Assembly: GCA_012841845.1 (NCBI GenBank) | Contig: DUTZ01000465.1 | Coordinates: forward strand, 1-6,320 | Reading direction: 5' to 3' | From: Actinomycetales bacterium | GTDB taxonomy: Bacteria; Actinomycetota; Actinomycetes; Mycobacteriales; Mycobacteriaceae | Length of the DNA: 6,320 nt | In this document: positions 5,948 through 6,320 of the stretch, in pieces | How positions within the stretch are numbered: the first letter of the stretch is position 1 | Layout: each line of letters begins with the position of its first letter | Position numbers and translations under genes: made by a program | The notes under the pieces: generated by a model | What the model saw: only the letters and a program-made list of their open reading frames with translations | What the model was told of the DNA's origin: nothing | The model's database searches: none

Positions 5948-6009
5948 CAACAGTGGTGATCGCCACCAACAGCGTGCATGACCGCTGTTGGTGGCGATCA
6001 CCACTGTTG
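5948..6009. repeat. Perfect 27-bp inverted repeat between convergent genes
   Basis: The left arm (5948-5974) and right arm (5983-6009) are exact reverse complements over 27 bp, around an 8-nt centre (TGCATGAC). Each arm begins with CAACAG and repeats it 19 bp later, and holds a TGGTG/CACCA mini-palindrome, so smaller alternative folds exist. The arms (16 of 27 G or C) are clearly less GC-rich than the surroundings. The repeat lies 36 nt after the HAD stop and 55 nt after the facing ABC-F stop, so it is well placed as a terminator for both transcripts, although neither side has a T tract. It could equally be a copy of a dispersed palindromic element. Open frames reading through it on both strands encode nearly the same peptide simply because of the symmetry. 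Confidence 0.85.
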
Positions 6010-6064
6010 GAGCCGCTGCCCGCACGGCGTACGGACGATCCACCCGCCCGGTCACAGCCGCGGC

Positions 6065-6320
6065 TCAGCCCTCGATCTGCTCGCCGAGCTCCATCCAGCG
6101 CTCCTCGAGCTGCTCCTTCTCGGCGGTCACGTCCTTGAGCTCGCGGTCCAGGGCGGCCAGCTTCTCGGTGTCCAGGGCGTCGCCGGCGGCCGCGGCCAGG
6201 TCGTCGTGCAGCCGGTCCTCGCGCTGGGCGAGCTTCTCCAGCTGCCGCTCGAGCTTGGACATCTCCTTGCGCAGCGCCCGCTCCTCGCCGGAGCCCAGGG
6301 CCGGCGCGGCCGGCGCGGCC
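6065..6320 (-). CDS. ABC-F type ATPase, C-terminal coiled coil (5' end outside window)
   Basis: Only the last 84 residues are in the window; the frame continues unbroken to the right edge, so the ATG at 6262 is an internal methionine and not the start. The visible part is a short Ala/Pro linker, then a charged heptad-like helical hairpin (EERALRKEMSKLERQLEKL, and a returning arm ending EKEQLEERWMELGEQ). This pattern is that of the C-terminal domain of ABC-F ATPases, duplicated-cassette proteins that act on the ribosome (translation factors or antibiotic-resistance proteins) and lack membrane domains. No ATPase motif is visible, so the family call rests on this tail. The gene converges with the HAD gene across the perfect inverted repeat. 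Confidence 0.7.
   Translation of the reverse strand, partial: AAPAAPALGSGEERALRKEMSKLERQLEKLAQREDRLHDDLAAAAGDALDTEKLAALDRELKDVTAEKEQLEERWMELGEQIEG

Noticed and set aside
5948..6009. The inverted repeat as a CRISPR unit, attachment site or insertion-sequence end.
   Set aside because: There is one palindrome only, with no repeat-spacer pattern, no tRNA, no target-site duplication and no transposase or integrase gene nearby.
5129..6055. A 308-codon minus-strand frame across the HAD gene and the inverted repeat.
   Set aside because: It is antisense to a well-supported HAD gene, has a Gly/Asp/Val-rich shadow composition, and has no ribosome binding site or domain.
6056..6065. The 10-bp palindrome AGCCGCGGCT at the end of the ABC-F gene.
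   Set aside because: Short GC-only palindromes are expected by chance at this base composition and it has no other support.
5920..6138. A small plus-strand ORF containing a CWWRSPLL-type peptide through the inverted repeat.
   Set aside because: The same peptide appears on the opposite strand only because the DNA is palindromic, and the ORF continues antisense into the ABC-F coding region.

Overview
The window is chromosomal DNA of a very GC-rich bacterium, almost certainly a high-GC actinomycete. By eye, codon third positions are overwhelmingly G or C. Two genes appear to have leaderless starts (a TANNNT -10 box directly before the start codon), and the PPK2 is of the mycobacterial/corynebacterial kind. 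A member of the Mycobacteriales such as Dietzia, Gordonia or a relative would fit, but the genus cannot be fixed from this stretch.

Layout, left to right: (1) a GH1 beta-glucosidase on the plus strand (46-1488), whose GTG start may overlap the stop of an upstream gene; (2) a 290-bp gap between convergent genes (1489-1778) with no gene but several ordered repeats: a small perfect palindrome, four copies of a 12-bp motif in a mirror-symmetric arrangement with exact 32-bp spacing, and a wobble-paired hairpin; (3) a minus-strand run of three genes read from right to left: polyphosphate kinase 2 (4233-5117), a 3-hydroxyisobutyryl-CoA hydrolase-type crotonase (3106-4149) and an AI-2E family membrane protein (1779-3011), separated by 83 and 94 bp, each gap holding a plausible -10 box; (4) a 68-bp divergent promoter region (5118-5185), from which PPK2 and a HAD-family phosphatase (5186-5911, plus) are both read, apparently as leaderless or near-leaderless messages; (5) a 153-bp gap between convergent genes (5912-6064) dominated by a perfect 27-bp inverted repeat; (6) the C-terminal coiled coil of an ABC-F type ATPase entering from the right edge on the minus strand (6065-6320).

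The genes look like ordinary housekeeping and metabolic functions (beta-glucoside hydrolysis, valine-type acyl-CoA breakdown, polyphosphate/nucleotide metabolism, a small-molecule phosphatase, a ribosome-associated ATPase) and do not form one pathway. No defence system, mobile element, CRISPR array, tRNA or rRNA is visible, and I do not see an undescribed multi-gene system. The most unusual material is non-coding: the symmetric motif quartet at 1531-1635, the long perfect palindrome at 5948-6009, and a palindrome overlapping the likely promoter of the hydrolase gene at 4190-4206.
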